Part shown: piece by piece, positions 13,211 to 14,649 of the stretch
How positions within the stretch are numbered: position 1 is the first letter of the stretch
Layout of the letters: every line of letters starts with the position of its first letter
Assembly: GCA_947442095.1 (NCBI GenBank)
Contig: CANEVG010000038.1
Coordinates: 1 to 14,649 of the forward strand
Length of the DNA stretch: 14,649 bases
Reading direction: 5' to 3'
Source of the DNA: Sphingomonadaceae bacterium
Lineage (GTDB): Bacteria; Pseudomonadota; Alphaproteobacteria; Sphingomonadales; Sphingomonadaceae
Translations under genes and position numbers: made by a program
Notes under the pieces: generated by a model
Told to the model about the DNA's origin: nothing
Database searches by the model: none
Seen by the model: only the letters and a program-made list of their open reading frames with translations

Positions 13211-13327
13211 TTGGAGTGGGGGCTCTTCGCGAGGGCCAAAGTTTCTCGTCGCCCCCTTCAGCCCTCATCAACCATTTCTTGCAGTTTTTTGTGTATGGCC
13301 GCAACGTAACGCCGGAAAGGTGAATGC

Positions 13328-14649
13328 GTGTCGGCCTTTGTCGCCATCCTTGCCATCTTCACGATCAGCGCGCTGGGTGTTCTCGGGGGACTGGTCTATT
13401 TTCTGCGCCAGTGCATGCTGCTCGCCCCAAAGCCGCCCCGCGCCAAGCCCCAACGCCGCAAGAAAGGCGCAGATGGCGCCGCCGCGCCGGAACCGGAGCC
13501 TGAACCCGATCCCATGCCGCTAAAGGCAGGCCGCAGCCGCCTGATCTCTGCCTCCTCGCTCGCCGAGGCAGAGGCTACGAACACCGCGCTGATCGAACCC
13601 GCCGTCCCTGAGCCGGAACCCGGGTCCCTTCCGCCGGAGCCAAAACGGCCCTCCCCCCTCGCCGCCGCCGCGCGTCAGGCCGTGGTTTTCCGCCAGTATT
13701 TTCCGCCATCGCTGGGCGCTGAGAGCCGCAGCTTCTTCGGCGGCACGCCCTTTGTGCCCGGCACGCTCGATTGGCCGCGCGACGCGGAAAGCGGCAAAGC
13801 GCTGCATTTCATCCTTCAGGTCGATCTCGCCGCCATGCCCGCCGAAGCGCGGCTGGGCGTCCTGCCTGATAGCGGCGTGCTAGCGGTGTTCCTCGATCTG
13901 CAATGGGGCGCGGGCGATGCTTACCGCGTGGTCTGGCAGCAGGGCTACAAAGGCATGCCGTGGCGCGAGATCGATCCGCCGACCGACCTTACCGCCGCCT
14001 ACGGCGATGAGGCGGCCTATACTTGGCCTTGGGCGCTTACTCCCGAACACGGCATCCAGCTTCTGCCGCGCTGGCCGTTCGAGCCGGTGCGCATCGAACT
14101 TCCCGAGATGCCGCAGGACGACGGGGACACCAACTCGCCTGCCTCATGGCGCTGCGGCGGAGGCGTGGCTGAGGCCCTGCTCGCCGCGCAAGGGAGCGAG
14201 GCCGAGACCCTCCCCGAAGAGTTCTCCCTGCAGGATTTCCTCAGCCCCGACGGCGAAACCCTCCTCGCGCCCTGGCCCGGTTTCCCGCAGGATTGGCTGG
14301 CGATCCAGACCGCCTCTGCCGCGCTGGTCCGCACTGCAGACCGCGCGCTGCGCAGCCCCCGTGCCTCGTTCTATCCCGAACTCGGCGACGCCGCGCGCGC
14401 GGCGCACATGACGACTGTGCGCGAGGAGGCACAGTCCTGGTTCGACCACGCCCTCGGCAATCCCGCACTCGGCCCCGTCGCTCCGCCGGTGCGCAAGGCG
14501 TTCTGGGACTGGTTCGCCGGAAACAAGCCGCTCTCGCAACTGGTCGCGCCCAAAGCGGTCGAAGCCGCCATCGAAACCACGCTCCACGCCGCGCCGCCGG
14601 AAGCCGCAAACTTCCCGCCCGAGATCACCGCCCGCGTCGCCTATCGCCA
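13328..14649 (+). CDS. Membrane-anchored DUF1963 (YwqG-like) protein (3' end outside window)
   Basis: The frame is open from GTG 13328 to the window edge (440 codons seen). Residues about 1-28 (SAFVAILAIFTISALGVLGGLVYFLRQ) form one membrane segment. A basic stretch (KPQRRKKG) and a Pro/Glu-rich linker follow to about residue 110. From about 115 on, QYFPPSLGAESRSFFGGTPF and VPGTLDWPRD, then ALHFILQVDLAAMP and LPDSGVLAVFLDLQW, match the DUF1963 family pattern, whose function is unknown. A longer, less familiar C-terminal part follows, with WPWALTPEHGIQLLPRWPFEP. The start is supported by GGAAAGG seven bases upstream. GTG 13320 is in another frame which closes at 13523. The basic stretch directly after the membrane segment suggests a cytoplasmic domain by the positive-inside rule. 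Confidence 0.8.
   Translation, partial: MSAFVAILAIFTISALGVLGGLVYFLRQCMLLAPKPPRAKPQRRKKGADGAAAPEPEPEPDPMPLKAGRSRLISASSLAEAEATNTALIEPAVPEPEPGSLPPEPKRPSPLAAAARQAVVFRQYFPPSLGAESRSFFGGTPFVPGTLDWPRDAESGKALHFILQVDLAAMPAEARLGVLPDSGVLAVFLDLQWGAGDAYRVVWQQGYKGMPWREIDPPTDLTAAYGDEAAYTWPWALTPEHGIQLLPRWPFEPVRIELPEMPQDDGDTNSPASWRCGGGVAEALLAAQGSEAETLPEEFSLQDFLSPDGETLLAPWPGFPQDWLAIQTASAALVRTADRALRSPRASFYPELGDAARAAHMTTVREEAQSWFDHALGNPALGPVAPPVRKAFWDWFAGNKPLSQLVAPKAVEAAIETTLHAAPPEAANFPPEITARVAYR

Noticed and set aside
12235..13239. Open frame of about 334 codons on the minus strand
   Set aside because: Antisense to icd; composition is that of a shadow frame and it has no recognisable motif.

Overview
The window is high-GC DNA with alphaproteobacterial gene content. 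A CpdR-type response regulator, a eukaryote-like (homodimeric type) NADP isocitrate dehydrogenase, a SapC-family protein and the general sequence style point to Sphingomonadales (Novosphingobium/Sphingomonas/Erythrobacter-like). This placement is inference from protein and motif resemblance, since no database search was possible. Most of it looks like ordinary chromosomal housekeeping DNA, with one small accessory-looking patch beside a tRNA gene.

Layout. At the left edge is the 3' part of a UvrD/PcrA helicase gene (+, cut by the window start). It converges on a two-gene minus-strand unit: an RhlE-type DEAD-box RNA helicase followed after 3 bp by an exported protein of unknown function. Next comes a minus-strand secreted, repeat-bearing conserved protein, divergent from a plus-strand FAD-dependent 2-hydroxyacid dehydrogenase (GlcD/D2HGDH-like). 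A strong long hairpin separates that gene from a plus-strand SapC-family gene. A probable small RNA with a textbook rho-independent terminator follows, at 7369-7480. An N-formylglutamate amidohydrolase gene (-) and a cpdR-like gene (+) are then divergent. cpdR is followed by tRNA-Val(GAC) with its own terminator.

From the right of the tRNA, minus-strand genes run back toward it: a crotonase-family protein, a fold-type IV PLP aminotransferase, a 45-codon ORF, and a DUF4255/Pvc16-like protein. The last two are joined to each other by an ATGA stop/start overlap, and the 45-codon ORF overlaps the aminotransferase 3' end. DUF4255 is a family known from contractile injection systems, so finding it here without other injection-system genes is the most unusual gene content in the window. 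The right end carries icd (+) and a membrane-anchored DUF1963 protein (+, cut by the window end).

The non-coding parts hold several short tandem arrays with different units (14 bp x4 at 4690-4745, 12 bp x4 at 10865-10912, 17 bp x2 at 11803-11836). Two period-15 arrays lie inside the secreted-protein gene. I found no CRISPR array, insertion sequence, integrase or complete mobile element. No gene-free stretch exceeds 300 bases. The longest (4553-4792, 6224-6475, 7247-7511, 11732-11955) are described under the repeats, hairpins and small RNA they contain.
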